A DNA stretch of 64,000 bases. It comes from JAALLB01 sp017643495. GTDB lineage: Bacteria > Pseudomonadota > Alphaproteobacteria > Rhizobiales > Rhizobiaceae. The notes beneath the pieces are model-generated. The model worked only from the letters and a program-made list of their open reading frames with translations, was not told the DNA's origin and searched no databases. The stretch spans positions 1,116,001 through 1,180,000 of the forward strand of contig OZ244147.1 of the NCBI GenBank assembly GCA_965216105.1. Reading direction: 5' to 3'. Made by a program: the position numbers and the translations under genes. Below are positions 51,321 through 60,626 of this stretch, piece after piece (the first letter of the stretch is position 1; every line of letters starts with the position of its first letter).

Positions 51321-51390
51321 CGCCTGCGTTGGCCATGTGCGCGTGGCTTGGTGAAACAGTCACCGCCATACCCGTTTTTCGCGAGGAACA

Positions 51391-52317
51391 ATGCCGAACA
51401 AACACGTTGCAGTCCTGATGGGCGGATGGTCGTCCGAGAGAGAGGTTTCACTCTCTTCCGGTCACGCATGCGCTGAAGGCTTGCGCAATGCCGGCTACAA
51501 GGTCACGCAGGTTGATGTGGACCGCAATATCAGTTCGACGCTTCGCGAACTCAAACCGGATGTGGCCTTCAATGCCCTGCACGGGCCGTTTGGCGAAGAC
51601 GGTACAATTCAGGGTGTGCTGGAGTTTTTGAACATTCCCTATACCCATTCCGGTGTGCTTTCCTCTGCACTGGCAATGGACAAGGACAAGGCCAAGAAGC
51701 TTGCCAAGGCTGCCCACCTGCCGGTTGCAGAGCACATACTCATCGACAGGGCGGAAGCTGCAAAAAAACATCCGATGAAACCGCCATATGTCATCAAGCC
51801 GGTGGCCGAAGGCTCGTCATTCGGAGTCCTGATTGTCCAGGAAGACCAGCCCAATCCTCCGCAGGAACTATACAGGGATGACTGGCCATACAGTGAATAC
51901 CTGATGGCGGAACGATTCGTTGCAGGGCGGGAATTGACCTGTGCGGTGATGGGTGATGTGGCGCTCGGGGTGACCGAAATCATTTCCGACGGAGAAAAGT
52001 TTTACAACTATGACGCCAAATACAAGCCTGGCGGTTCACGACACATTCTCCCTGCCGAAATTAAACCAAATATTTACCAAAAAATACTGACACTGTCGCT
52101 CAAGGCCCATCAGCTGTTCGGATGCCGTGGCGTGACACGTTCGGATTTCCGTCTTGATGACGGGTTGATGGGGACGGGTGAACTCGTTTGGCTGGAAATC
52201 AATACGCAGCCCGGCATGACACCGACGTCGCTTTTGCCTGAACTGGCTGCCCATGCAGGGCATTCCTGGGAAGAATTGTTGAGCTGGATTGTGGAGGATG
52301 CCTCTTGCAACCGTTAG
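51391..52317 (+). CDS. ddl: D-alanine:D-alanine ligase
   Basis: A 308-residue ATP-grasp ligase, DdlB type in length. It makes the D-Ala-D-Ala used by MurF. VLMGGWSSEREVSLSSG at the N-terminus, LHGPFGEDGTIQGVLE, PYVIKPVAEGSSFGV and the metal-binding WLEINTQPGMTPTSLLPELA at the C-terminus are the family signatures, with the active-site Ser in EGSS. Vancomycin-type D-Lac specificity features are not apparent. Its last 13 bases overlap the start of ftsQ. Confidence 0.96.
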   Translation: MPNKHVAVLMGGWSSEREVSLSSGHACAEGLRNAGYKVTQVDVDRNISSTLRELKPDVAFNALHGPFGEDGTIQGVLEFLNIPYTHSGVLSSALAMDKDKAKKLAKAAHLPVAEHILIDRAEAAKKHPMKPPYVIKPVAEGSSFGVLIVQEDQPNPPQELYRDDWPYSEYLMAERFVAGRELTCAVMGDVALGVTEIISDGEKFYNYDAKYKPGGSRHILPAEIKPNIYQKILTLSLKAHQLFGCRGVTRSDFRLDDGLMGTGELVWLEINTQPGMTPTSLLPELAAHAGHSWEELLSWIVEDASCNR

Positions 52318-53252
52318 GCGGAAATAACTGTGACAACAGCGATTTCGGTGCTGGCCTGGCAAATGCCGCAGCGAACGGTCTTGCACGCGTGCAGGCCGCT
52401 CCAAATGCTGTCCAGAGATACATTTACCGTTCCTTGCGAAACCTGCGCTCCAAGGCACATCCGGTGCAGCTTGTTCACAGTCGCCGCTTCCGGATCAGTG
52501 TACTTGGACTGATGCTGGCCGGTGGTTGCGCTTTCCTGTTTTACGAAGGCAGAGATGACCGGCAGAGCCTGATTGCAGCGCTTTCCGCGAAGGCAGGGTT
52601 TGAGGCAAGCAGCCTGGTGGTCAATGGTGCCCACAATCTCGACATGGACATTATCAAGCAGAAGCTTGCCACTCAGCTTGGCAATTCGCTGTTTGACTTT
52701 GATGTGGGCGAAGCGCGCCAGCATGTGCTTTCAAACCCCTGGGTCGAACAGGCCCGCGTTCGCAAGGTTTATCCGGATACGGTTGTGATCGACCTGGTGG
52801 AGCGTGAGCCGGTTGCCCTGTGGAAAGCCGACGGAGTGGTCAACATTATCTCCGCAGACGGTACGGTGATCGCTGAAGCCGGTCTTCAACACATGCGCCT
52901 GCCGCAGGTTGTGGGGAAGGGGGCAAATGACACGGCTTCCGAGTTTCTTTCCTACATCTCGCGGTTTTCCTCGATTACCTCCCGAGCCAAGGCTTATGTC
53001 CGGGTTGCCGATCGTCGATGGAACATTCATCTCGACAATGGCCCGAAAATCATGTTGCCGGAGCATGACTGGCAGGCAGCGCTTGCCGAACTTGAAGAGC
53101 TCAATGTGCGCAAGCAGCTTTTTGAGCGTGACATCGTTCAGGTGGACATGCGGCTCTCGGACCGCCTCGTGCTGAAAATGTCACCCGAACAGGCAGAAAT
53201 ACGGAAGACTGCAATTGAAGACAGTCTGAAGAGAAAGTGGCACAGAATATGA
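52305..53252 (+). CDS. ftsQ: Cell division protein FtsQ
   Basis: A 315-residue bitopic divisome protein. A cytoplasmic N-terminus of about 65 residues precedes one membrane helix (ISVLGLMLAGGCAFLFYEG, ~residues 65-83), the POTRA domain (VNGAHNLDMDIIKQKL...VRKVYPDTVVIDLVEREPVA) and the beta domain. It recruits FtsL/FtsB. The only start with a ribosome-binding site is a TTG at 52305, eight bases after GGAGG, inside the end of ddl; no ATG or GTG fits near the N-terminus. Overlaps ftsA by ATGA. Confidence 0.92.
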   Translation: MQPLGGNNCDNSDFGAGLANAAANGLARVQAAPNAVQRYIYRSLRNLRSKAHPVQLVHSRRFRISVLGLMLAGGCAFLFYEGRDDRQSLIAALSAKAGFEASSLVVNGAHNLDMDIIKQKLATQLGNSLFDFDVGEARQHVLSNPWVEQARVRKVYPDTVVIDLVEREPVALWKADGVVNIISADGTVIAEAGLQHMRLPQVVGKGANDTASEFLSYISRFSSITSRAKAYVRVADRRWNIHLDNGPKIMLPEHDWQAALAELEELNVRKQLFERDIVQVDMRLSDRLVLKMSPEQAEIRKTAIEDSLKRKWHRI

Positions 53253-54580
53253 GTATTTTGCGTCCAAACGGCCTGCTGCCCAGAATGAAGCCGCTCACAG
53301 ACAAGCGCTCAACAGTTGTCAGTGTTCTGGATATCGGTACATCGAAAATCTGCTGCCTGATCGCGAAACTGACACCACGATCCGAAGCGCAGGCGGTGCT
53401 CGGGCGCACACATCGTGTGGAAATGATGGGGATCGGCCACATCCAGTCCCGGGGCATCAAGTCTGGTGTCATCGTCAACCTTGAGCAGGCAGAACAGGCT
53501 ATCCGGCAAGCTGTTGAAGCTGCCGAGAAGATGGCAGGTGTGACTGTCGACAGCCTGATCTGCAATGTTTCTTCCGGCAGGCTTGTTAGCGAGACATTTT
53601 CAGCAAACATATCGTTGGGCGGGCATGCTGTTGAATCCGGTGACATTTCCCAGGTCCTGCTTGCCGGCGCCCAGCATGCACTGGCTCCCGAGCGCTCTGT
53701 AGTTCATTCGATCCCGATCGGCTACTCGCTTGATGGTGAGCATGGCATTTCCGACCCGCTTGGCATGGTCGGCGACCGTTTGGGCGTCGACATGCATGTG
53801 CTGACTGCGGAGAATGCGCCGCTGCGCAATCTCGAATTGTGCGTTAACCGCTCACATCTGTCTGTCGCGGCGATGGTTGCAACGCCCTATGCTGCAGGAC
53901 TGGCCAGCCTTGTTGATGACGAAATGCAGATGGGGTGTGCCTGTATCGACATCGGGGGTGGCACAACGACACTTTCAGTCTTCATCGAGGGCAGGTTTGT
54001 TTATTCGGATGCGATCGCAATCGGCGGCAATCATGTGACGATGGATCTGGCGCGCGGCCTGTCCACGCGTCTGGAAGATGCCGAGAAGATCAAGGTCAAA
54101 TTCGGGTCCACACTGCTTGGCTCCGGCGATGAGGAGGCGATGGTGACAATTCCGCCGATTGCGGAAGAGGAACGTGATGCCCCCAATCAGGTCAGCCGCG
54201 CGCAACTTACGCGTATTATAAGACCGAGAGTCGAAGAAACACTGGAACTGATCCGCGACCGCCTCGCCAAGTCCGGTTTTGCCGATGCTGTGGGCAAACG
54301 ACTGGTTTTGACAGGTGGCGCAAGTCAGTTGAACGGGATGAGTGAAGTTGCCAGACGCATACTCTCGAGAAACGTTCGTCTTGGACGTCCGATGGGAGTT
54401 TCCGGCATGCCCGAGGCTGCAAAAGGCCCGGGTTTTGCGACGGCAGTTGGTTTGCTGATCTACCCGCAGATTTCAAAAATTGAGAATTTTGGAAGCCCGA
54501 TGCGTTTGGGCGGAATGAAAATGACCGGGACCGGTGGTCCCCTGGAGCGGTTTGGCAACTGGATAAGGGAAAGCTTTTAG
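53249..54580 (+). CDS. ftsA: Cell division protein FtsA
   Basis: A 443-residue actin-like protein that tethers FtsZ to the membrane. Actin-fold motifs are VLDIGTSKICCLIAKL (phosphate 1) and CIDIGGGTTTLSVFIEG (phosphate 2), with LTGGASQLNG for the adenosine site, and the 1C domain in between. The C-terminus (GPLERFGNWIRESF) is the amphipathic membrane-targeting helix. ATG at 53249 overlaps the ftsQ stop; a GTG at 53237 is an in-frame alternative. A 116-bp gap with a short reading frame precedes ftsZ. Confidence 0.95.
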   Translation: MSILRPNGLLPRMKPLTDKRSTVVSVLDIGTSKICCLIAKLTPRSEAQAVLGRTHRVEMMGIGHIQSRGIKSGVIVNLEQAEQAIRQAVEAAEKMAGVTVDSLICNVSSGRLVSETFSANISLGGHAVESGDISQVLLAGAQHALAPERSVVHSIPIGYSLDGEHGISDPLGMVGDRLGVDMHVLTAENAPLRNLELCVNRSHLSVAAMVATPYAAGLASLVDDEMQMGCACIDIGGGTTTLSVFIEGRFVYSDAIAIGGNHVTMDLARGLSTRLEDAEKIKVKFGSTLLGSGDEEAMVTIPPIAEEERDAPNQVSRAQLTRIIRPRVEETLELIRDRLAKSGFADAVGKRLVLTGGASQLNGMSEVARRILSRNVRLGRPMGVSGMPEAAKGPGFATAVGLLIYPQISKIENFGSPMRLGGMKMTGTGGPLERFGNWIRESF

Positions 54581-54614
54581 TTGCCAGGCGGCAAAACAGT
54601 CCGGAGACGGACAA

Positions 54615-54683
54615 ATGAATGCGGCAGTGATGGAAACATCACAAACAAAGGGTTCTGGCGGGTTTCCCGTCCGGAACAGATAA
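54615..54683 (+). CDS. 22-residue reading frame between ftsA and ftsZ
   Basis: A short ATG frame (54615-54683) fills the ftsA-ftsZ gap. GGAGACGG lies just before the ATG, so initiation is plausible. The product starts MNAAVMETSQ, is hydrophilic, ends in a basic GFPVRNR, and has no membrane segment. It stops 13 bp before the ftsZ ATG, so it may be a leader whose translation affects ftsZ. It may also be chance. Confidence 0.35.
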   Translation: MNAAVMETSQTKGSGGFPVRNR

Positions 54684-54696
54684 CGGAGACGAGGAA

Positions 54697-56430
54697 ATGA
54701 CGATCAACCTGCAAAAGCCTGATATTACAGAGCTTAAGCCAAAAATCACCGTATTCGGTGTCGGCGGTGGCGGCGGTAATGCCGTCAACAACATGATCCA
54801 TGGAGGCCTTGAAGGTGTGGAATTCGTGGTTGCGAATACCGACGCCCAGGCGCTTTCCATGTCATCGGCTGAGAAGATTATCCAGCTCGGCGTGGAAGCA
54901 ACCGAGGGCCTTGGTGCCGGTTCACAACCTGAAGTGGGTGCTGCAGCAGCCGAAGAATGCATTACCGAAATCCAGGATTACCTCGCCGGGACCCACATGG
55001 CATTTGTGACAGCCGGTATGGGTGGTGGAACGGGAACGGGTGCTGCTCCTGTAGTTGCCCGCGCAGCCCGTGAGATGGGTATCCTTACCGTGGGTGTTGT
55101 GACGAAGCCATTCCAGTTCGAGGGACAACGCCGCCTGTCCACTGCGGAAGCCGGCATCATCGAGCTGCAGAAAAACGTCGACACACTGATCGTCATCCCG
55201 AACCAGAACCTTTTCCGCATCGCCAACGAGAAAACCACTTTTGCCGACGCGTTCGGCATGGCGGACCAGGTGCTGTATTCAGGGGTTGCCTGCATAACCG
55301 ACCTCATGGTCAAGGAAGGTCTCATCAATCTGGACTTTGCTGATGTTCGTGCTGTCATGCGTGACATGGGCAAGGCAATGATGGGGACCGGTGAGGCCAG
55401 TGGAGAAGGGCGCGCCATGCAGGCTGCCGAAGCTGCGATTTCAAACCCGTTGCTTGATGAAACCTCAATGCGTGGTGCGCAGGGTCTGCTGATCTCGATC
55501 ACTGGCGGACGTGACCTTACACTGTTCGAAGTTGATGAGGCTGCCACGCGTATTCGCGAAGAAGTGGATCAGGATGCAAATATCATTCTCGGTGCCACCT
55601 TTGATGAAAACCTGGAAGGTGTCATCCGTGTTTCTGTGGTTGCCACGGGTATCGACAACTCGGCCAAACTTTCTGCGGAAAGTGTTGCACCAAAACAGGC
55701 CAGTGCAGTAACGCGCAGCGCTCCGGCAGCTGTTCCGGCAGATAAAAAACCTGCCGAAACACCGGTTGCGGTTGGCAAGCCTGTTGCAAACGAAACAAGG
55801 GATGCAGCCGCCGTTGAAAAGAAAATCGAGGCAACTGCTGCAAGCCTGGCGGAACCGGCCAAGCCCAAGGCAGTACAGCGTGATGGCGTGAGCCTGCAGC
55901 CGTTCAAGCCGGCCTCACTCTTCTCCGATCCCAAGGTTGAGGAAGAATTCAAGTCTGCGCTGGAAGAGGAATTGATGCCTTCGCAGGAAGACTTCACGTT
56001 GCCTGCCGCAGAGGATCCTTCGAGGACAGTCCAGCCTACCGTCATTCCGGAGATTGATGATTTTCCACCAATGGTTCAGGCAGAAGCAGCGCAGAAAAAC
56101 ACCGCTCCGGCCGCACCCTCCCAGCCTGAGGGGCAGGGTCCGATGGGATTGCTGAACAAGCTCAAGAGCAGTTTCAGCGGTCGTGAGGGCGAGGTCCGTT
56201 CTCATGAGAGACAGGCGGCTCCTGCCCAGCAAACGAGCCAAAGTGCGCCACAGCAGGTGACACCTGCTCCGCGCCCTGCGCCAGCGGCTCCTCCGCGCAT
56301 GGAGAACGACCCTTATGCGCCGAAACGTGGCCAGCTGGATTCCATGGGAAGAATCAACCCGTCGGAAAAACCTGCACACGAAGATGACCAGTTGGACATT
56401 CCTGCCTTTCTTCGCAGACAGGCCAACTGA
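54697..56430 (+). CDS. ftsZ: Cell division protein FtsZ, long rhizobial type
   Basis: A 577-residue tubulin-like GTPase that forms the division ring. The GTP signature GGGTGTG is at 109-115 and the T7 catalytic region (NLDFADVRAVM) is intact. After the core (about residue 320) there is a ~240-residue Pro/Ala/Glu/Gln-rich linker, and the C-terminal conserved peptide is DDQLDIPAFLRRQ, the FtsA-binding end. E. coli FtsZ is 383 residues; the long linker is typical of Hyphomicrobiales. GGAGACGAGGAA precedes the ATG. It is the last gene before a strong terminator. Confidence 0.97.
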   Translation: MTINLQKPDITELKPKITVFGVGGGGGNAVNNMIHGGLEGVEFVVANTDAQALSMSSAEKIIQLGVEATEGLGAGSQPEVGAAAAEECITEIQDYLAGTHMAFVTAGMGGGTGTGAAPVVARAAREMGILTVGVVTKPFQFEGQRRLSTAEAGIIELQKNVDTLIVIPNQNLFRIANEKTTFADAFGMADQVLYSGVACITDLMVKEGLINLDFADVRAVMRDMGKAMMGTGEASGEGRAMQAAEAAISNPLLDETSMRGAQGLLISITGGRDLTLFEVDEAATRIREEVDQDANIILGATFDENLEGVIRVSVVATGIDNSAKLSAESVAPKQASAVTRSAPAAVPADKKPAETPVAVGKPVANETRDAAAVEKKIEATAASLAEPAKPKAVQRDGVSLQPFKPASLFSDPKVEEEFKSALEEELMPSQEDFTLPAAEDPSRTVQPTVIPEIDDFPPMVQAEAAQKNTAPAAPSQPEGQGPMGLLNKLKSSFSGREGEVRSHERQAAPAQQTSQSAPQQVTPAPRPAPAAPPRMENDPYAPKRGQLDSMGRINPSEKPAHEDDQLDIPAFLRRQAN

Positions 56431-56451
56431 TTTTCACACTTTGTTAGGAAA

Positions 56452-56489
56452 GTCGCCGTGTTACATATTGTAACATTGGCGGCTTTTTT
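56452..56489 (+). terminator. Rho-independent terminator of the dcw cluster
   Basis: GTCGCC (56452-56457) pairs with GGCGGC (56478-56483), and GTTACA (56460-56465) with TGTAAC (56469-56474) inside it, followed by six Ts (56484-56489). It lies 22 bp after ftsZ. Confidence 0.88.
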
Positions 56490-56563
56490 CTATCTATTTG
56501 AAAAATATAGGATTTATTTTACCCGCTACTGTGGTGTGGTAACAAAAGGTAAGAAAGCGTGAT

Positions 56564-56592
56564 TTGTTGCACTTGCCCTGTCCCGATATAAG
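56564..56592 (+). promoter_or_regulatory. Candidate lpxC promoter
   Basis: TTGTTG (56564-56569), a 17-bp spacer and TATAAG (56587-56592, 5/6). It lies between the dcw terminator and lpxC, so lpxC probably has its own transcript. Confidence 0.5.
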
Positions 56593-56644
56593 TGTGGCAA
56601 GAATATGGATGCCGTAAGGCATGTTTCGGCTGCAGGAGATGTGA

Positions 56645-57637
56645 GTGCATGCCGGACTTCATGGGGATAAGGGCAAACCGGGGTTCGTAGTGTTAGGTTA
56701 TCAAACGACAATTCGCGAGAAACTGGAATTCTCAGGTGTAGGTGTTCACTCCGGACAGGAAGTGATGATGAGCCTTCTGCCCGCAGATGCCGATACCGGC
56801 ATTGTTTTCAATGTTTCATCTCCTGACAATCCGTACGACTCCGTTGACCTTCCTGCCAATCTTTCCTCTGTGGGTGCAACCGACCTCTGTACCGTTCTGG
56901 GCAGTCTTTCCGGTCCTCACGCGGCCACCATTGAACATCTGATGGCGGCCTTGCGTGCACTCAATGTGGACAATGTTATTGTTGAGCTTGAGGGACGTGA
57001 AGTCCCGGTAATGGATGGAAGCTCTATCGTTTTCGTAGAGGCCATCCAGTCTGTAGGACTTACATCCCTGGCTGCTCCGCGCTGCTACATCCGGGTGAAC
57101 AAGCCTGTCCGCGTTGAAATGGGCGCTTCCTGGGGTGAGTTTGTTCCCTATGAAGGAACACGTTTTGAAGTTGAAATCGACTTTGACTGCGAGGCAATCG
57201 GCCGCCAGAAGTTTGCTTCCGACATTACGGAAGACGTTTTCTGCAAGGAGCTGAGCCGGGCGCGCACTTTCGGTTTCATGAAAGATGTGGAGCGTCTCTG
57301 GGCAGCAGGCTTTGCGCTTGGTTCTTCTCTCGAAAACTCTGTTGTAATTGGTGATGACAACCGGATTATCAATCCGGAAGGTCTGCGTTACAAGGACGAG
57401 TTTGTAAGACACAAAACACTTGACGCTATTGGTGACCTGGCACTTGCCGGAGCGCCCATTCTCGGTTGCTACCGCTCCTATCGGGGTGGTCACAAGTTGA
57501 ATGCGATGGTTCTTCAGGCACTTCTTTCAGACCGTGATGCATTCGATTTCGTTCAGCCGCCGAAAAGCCGTCCACGCATCATGCATGGCGAACTTGTTGC
57601 CGTGAATGCACCGGCTTACGCTGCGGTGCTTGTCTGA
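56645..57637 (+). CDS. lpxC: UDP-3-O-acyl-N-acetylglucosamine deacetylase
   Basis: The committed zinc enzyme of lipid A synthesis. Up to 330 residues with the two repeated LpxC domains: GVGVHSGQEVMMSLLPADADTGIVF and IEHLMAALRALNVDNV carrying a zinc His in the first, and the RTFGFM and HKTLDAIGDLALAG segments with further zinc His/Asp residues and the general base region in the second. The GTG at 56645 has AGGAGA five bases upstream; a second in-frame GTG at 56690 would give 315 residues, closer to the usual length, but has a poorer ribosome-binding site. Start therefore uncertain by 15 codons. Confidence 0.95.
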   Translation: MHAGLHGDKGKPGFVVLGYQTTIREKLEFSGVGVHSGQEVMMSLLPADADTGIVFNVSSPDNPYDSVDLPANLSSVGATDLCTVLGSLSGPHAATIEHLMAALRALNVDNVIVELEGREVPVMDGSSIVFVEAIQSVGLTSLAAPRCYIRVNKPVRVEMGASWGEFVPYEGTRFEVEIDFDCEAIGRQKFASDITEDVFCKELSRARTFGFMKDVERLWAAGFALGSSLENSVVIGDDNRIINPEGLRYKDEFVRHKTLDAIGDLALAGAPILGCYRSYRGGHKLNAMVLQALLSDRDAFDFVQPPKSRPRIMHGELVAVNAPAYAAVLV

Positions 57638-57911
57638 GGTTGGCAACCTGCTTTGTCTCAAGGCAGGGTTTGGAGCCTGACGCCAGAACATGCCATTGAA
57701 ACATGAGAGTGGAAAACCTTCATCATTTCAGGTAGTGAGTGCTGCCAGCAGGGAAGGCTTCGTGCAATAGTGGATGACGGCGTTAACCGCGCCACAATGT
57801 TGTGACAATCACATTGGATAAGCGCTTTGCAAGAAAAGCCTTGATGGTGTAATTTATAGCCTTCCGGGAAGGGAGCCTGCTGTTTGTACAGGCGGGGAAT
57901 ACAGGTTCAAC

Positions 57912-58745
57912 ATGAAGTTTGATATTGCTTTCAGGACAATTCTTGTCGCCGGACTGGTGGCAGTCGCCGGGTGCAGCAAAACCGACAAGGATACGGATTT
58001 TGCCCTCGACAACATCGAGTCGGCTGATACCCTTTACAACCAGGCCCTGGCCAATCTGGATGCGGGCGACCTCAAGAATGCGGAAAAGCGTCTTGATGAC
58101 CTCAATTCCCAGCATCCTTATTCAGAACTTTCGCGCCGTTCGATTATCCTGAAAACTTTCGTGAATTACAGGAAAGGCGAGTATGCCGAAGCGGCATCAA
58201 GCGCCAAACGTTTCCTGTCGCTATATCCCAGTGACAAGGATGCTGCCTATGCCCAGTATATTATCGGCATGTCCTACTACAAGCAGATCCCGCACATCAC
58301 GCGCGACCAGACCACAACGGCAAAGGCCTATGAAGCCATGAATGCCCTGGTCGAGAAGTATCCCGAAAGCGAATATGTGGGTGATGCACGCAACAAGATC
58401 CGCATCACCCGTGACCAGCTGGCCGGCAAGGAAATGCTGGTTGGGCGATATTATCAGGAACGTCGCGAGTTTCTCGCTGCGATCAACCGGTTCCGCAAGG
58501 TTGTCGAGCAATATCCGAACACCCGTCATGTCGAGGAGGCCCTTGCCCGCCTGACGGAAAGCTATTTCTCGCTTGGTCTTGCGCAGGAAGCACAGAATTC
58601 AGCTGCCGTGCTTGGGCACAACTTCCCCGACAGCCAGTGGTACAAGGACTCATACAAACTGTTGCAAACAGGGGGGCTTGAGCCTCGTGAAGCCCAGGAT
58701 TCCTGGCTTACCGGAGGTCTGTTTGGCACCAAGCCAAAAACCTGA
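57912..58745 (+). CDS. bamD: Outer-membrane assembly lipoprotein BamD
   Basis: A 277-residue lipoprotein of the BAM complex that, with BamA, inserts beta-barrel proteins. The signal peptide ends in the lipobox VAGC with Cys21. The mature part is a chain of TPR-type helix pairs (LYNQALANLDAGDLKNAEKRLDDL, YAQYIIGMSYYKQI with the ITRDQTTTAKAYEAMNALVEKYPESEY segment), the BamD/ComL signature. The 274-bp gap 57638-57911 after lpxC contains a CAATGT/ACATTG inverted repeat (57795-57816) but no gene or clear terminator that I can support. Confidence 0.94.
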   Translation: MKFDIAFRTILVAGLVAVAGCSKTDKDTDFALDNIESADTLYNQALANLDAGDLKNAEKRLDDLNSQHPYSELSRRSIILKTFVNYRKGEYAEAASSAKRFLSLYPSDKDAAYAQYIIGMSYYKQIPHITRDQTTTAKAYEAMNALVEKYPESEYVGDARNKIRITRDQLAGKEMLVGRYYQERREFLAAINRFRKVVEQYPNTRHVEEALARLTESYFSLGLAQEAQNSAAVLGHNFPDSQWYKDSYKLLQTGGLEPREAQDSWLTGGLFGTKPKT

Positions 58746-58939
58746 CACCCATCCGCTGTTGTTTGAAGCTTTCTGTGGTCTTGTCTGACTTTGAAGGCTT
58801 CTGGCTGCCAAGCCCACTTGTGCCGATCCGGGATTTCTCATACGCTTTTGTTAGCTGAATGTTCTCACTGTTCCGATTCCATTTCGTGATATTGGGGGCA
58901 GGGAGGATATCTTTTCATGTGCACACCCTGACTGAAACG

Positions 58940-60613
58940 ATGCTGGTACAGCTTTCCATTCGAGACATAGTCCTGATCGAACAACTCAGTATCGAGTTTT
59001 CAGCCGGATTGTCCGTTCTGACGGGCGAAACCGGTGCGGGCAAGTCCATTTTGCTCGACTCCCTGGCACTGGCACTTGGCGGGCGTGGAGATGGTTCTCT
59101 CGTTCGCAAGGGTGCACAGGAAGGCACTGTAATCGCCGTCTTTGAGCCGTCGGAAGATCACCCGGTACACGGGTTGTTGGAAGATAACGGTATATCCACT
59201 GATGACGGGCTGATTTTGCGGCGTGTCCAGAAAGCTGATGGCAAGACGCGCGCCTTCATCAATGATTCTCCGGTTTCTGCGACGTTGATGCGTCAGGTGG
59301 GGGGGCATCTTGTTGAAATCCACGGCCAGCATGATGACCGTGCCATGCTTGATGCTGCAACGCACCGCAGCCTGCTCGATGCGCATGGCGGGCTTGAGCA
59401 GGAAGCGTTGATGGTATCTCGCGCCTGGCATGCCTGGCAGGACAGTGTTGAGAGGCTGGACAGGCTGCGTGCCGAAGTGGCCGATGCCCAGCGGGAAGCC
59501 GATTACCTGCGCTCTTCCTCCCAGGAACTCAAGGCATTGGCACCGGAGCCGGGTGAAGAAAACGACCTTGCCGACCAACGCCACAAGATGATGAAAATCG
59601 AGCAGATAGCCACTGATCTTTCAGAAGCCAATGAAACGCTTTCCGGCAATGCTTCTCCAGTCACCATTATTGCAAACCTTGCCAGACGGCTGGAGCGAAA
59701 GCGTGAGCAGGCACCGGAGTTGATCGATGAAACCCTCGGACTTCTCGACCAGTCGCTGAACAGTCTCTATGCCGCGCAAAACACGCTGGAGCGGGCTTTT
59801 CACGAGACCCATTTTGATCCGCGTGATCTGGAACATGCAGAAGAACGGCTGTTTGCCCTCAGGGCTGCTGCCCGGAAATATTCCGTCGCAGTGGAAAACC
59901 TGCCGGAACTTGCCGTGCAAATGGCCGATGACCTGGCCATGCTGGAAGACGGCCAGGACCGGCTGTCCAAACTGGAGAGTGAGGCTGCCGGACGCAAGGA
60001 TGAATATTTCAGGCTTGCCAACAAGTTATCCGAAAACCGAAAACGGGCTGGTGACATTCTGGCAGAGGCGGTAATGCAGGAATTGCCTGCCCTGAAACTG
60101 GAAATGGCCAGTTTCATGGTTCATCAGCAAAGCGGCGAAGAGCATGCCGGATCTCATGGTGTGGACCAGCTTGAATTCTGGGTGCAAACCAACCCCGGAG
60201 CCAATCCGGGGGCAATGCGCAAGGTCGCCTCAGGTGGTGAATTGTCCCGCTTCATGCTTGCCCTCAAAGTGGCCTTGGCAGACAGGGGATCGGCGCCCAC
60301 GCTTGTGTTCGACGAAATCGATTCCGGTGTTGGCGGCGCAGTGGCAGATGCCATCGGAAAACGCCTGTCACGCCTTTCGCAAAATGTTCAGGTACTCTCT
60401 GTCACCCATGCGCCGCAAGTTGCCGCAAGGGCAGACGGACATTACCTGATTTCCAAATCACATGTGGCTGAAGGGGAGCGTGTGGCTACTGCGGTTGACC
60501 CAATCAGTGATTCACGAAGACTGGAAGAAATTGCCCGGATGCTTTCGGGAGCCACTGTTACCCAGGAAGCAAGGGCAGCGGCTGAAAAACTGATCGAACA
60601 ACCTGCTGCCTGA
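58940..60613 (+). CDS. recN: DNA repair ATPase RecN
   Basis: A 557-residue SMC-like ATPase used in double-strand break repair. Walker A GETGAGKS is at 29-36; a long coiled-coil middle (about 170-350) separates the two ATPase halves; the signature VASGGELSRFMLALK and Walker B PTLVFDEIDSGVGG with LSVTHAPQVAARAD follow. The start at 58940 matches the family beginning (MLVQLSIRDIVLIE); the frame is open 27 codons upstream but those residues are not RecN-like. It is followed 13 bp later by ligA. Confidence 0.95.
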   Translation: MLVQLSIRDIVLIEQLSIEFSAGLSVLTGETGAGKSILLDSLALALGGRGDGSLVRKGAQEGTVIAVFEPSEDHPVHGLLEDNGISTDDGLILRRVQKADGKTRAFINDSPVSATLMRQVGGHLVEIHGQHDDRAMLDAATHRSLLDAHGGLEQEALMVSRAWHAWQDSVERLDRLRAEVADAQREADYLRSSSQELKALAPEPGEENDLADQRHKMMKIEQIATDLSEANETLSGNASPVTIIANLARRLERKREQAPELIDETLGLLDQSLNSLYAAQNTLERAFHETHFDPRDLEHAEERLFALRAAARKYSVAVENLPELAVQMADDLAMLEDGQDRLSKLESEAAGRKDEYFRLANKLSENRKRAGDILAEAVMQELPALKLEMASFMVHQQSGEEHAGSHGVDQLEFWVQTNPGANPGAMRKVASGGELSRFMLALKVALADRGSAPTLVFDEIDSGVGGAVADAIGKRLSRLSQNVQVLSVTHAPQVAARADGHYLISKSHVAEGERVATAVDPISDSRRLEEIARMLSGATVTQEARAAAEKLIEQPAA

Positions 60614-60626
60614 ACTGGACTGGACC

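Noticed and set aside
54599..54612. GTCCG-N4-CGGAC inverted repeat in the ftsA-ftsZ gap as an operator
   Set aside because: Five-base arms are common by chance in this composition, and the repeat overlaps the ribosome-binding site of the short frame.
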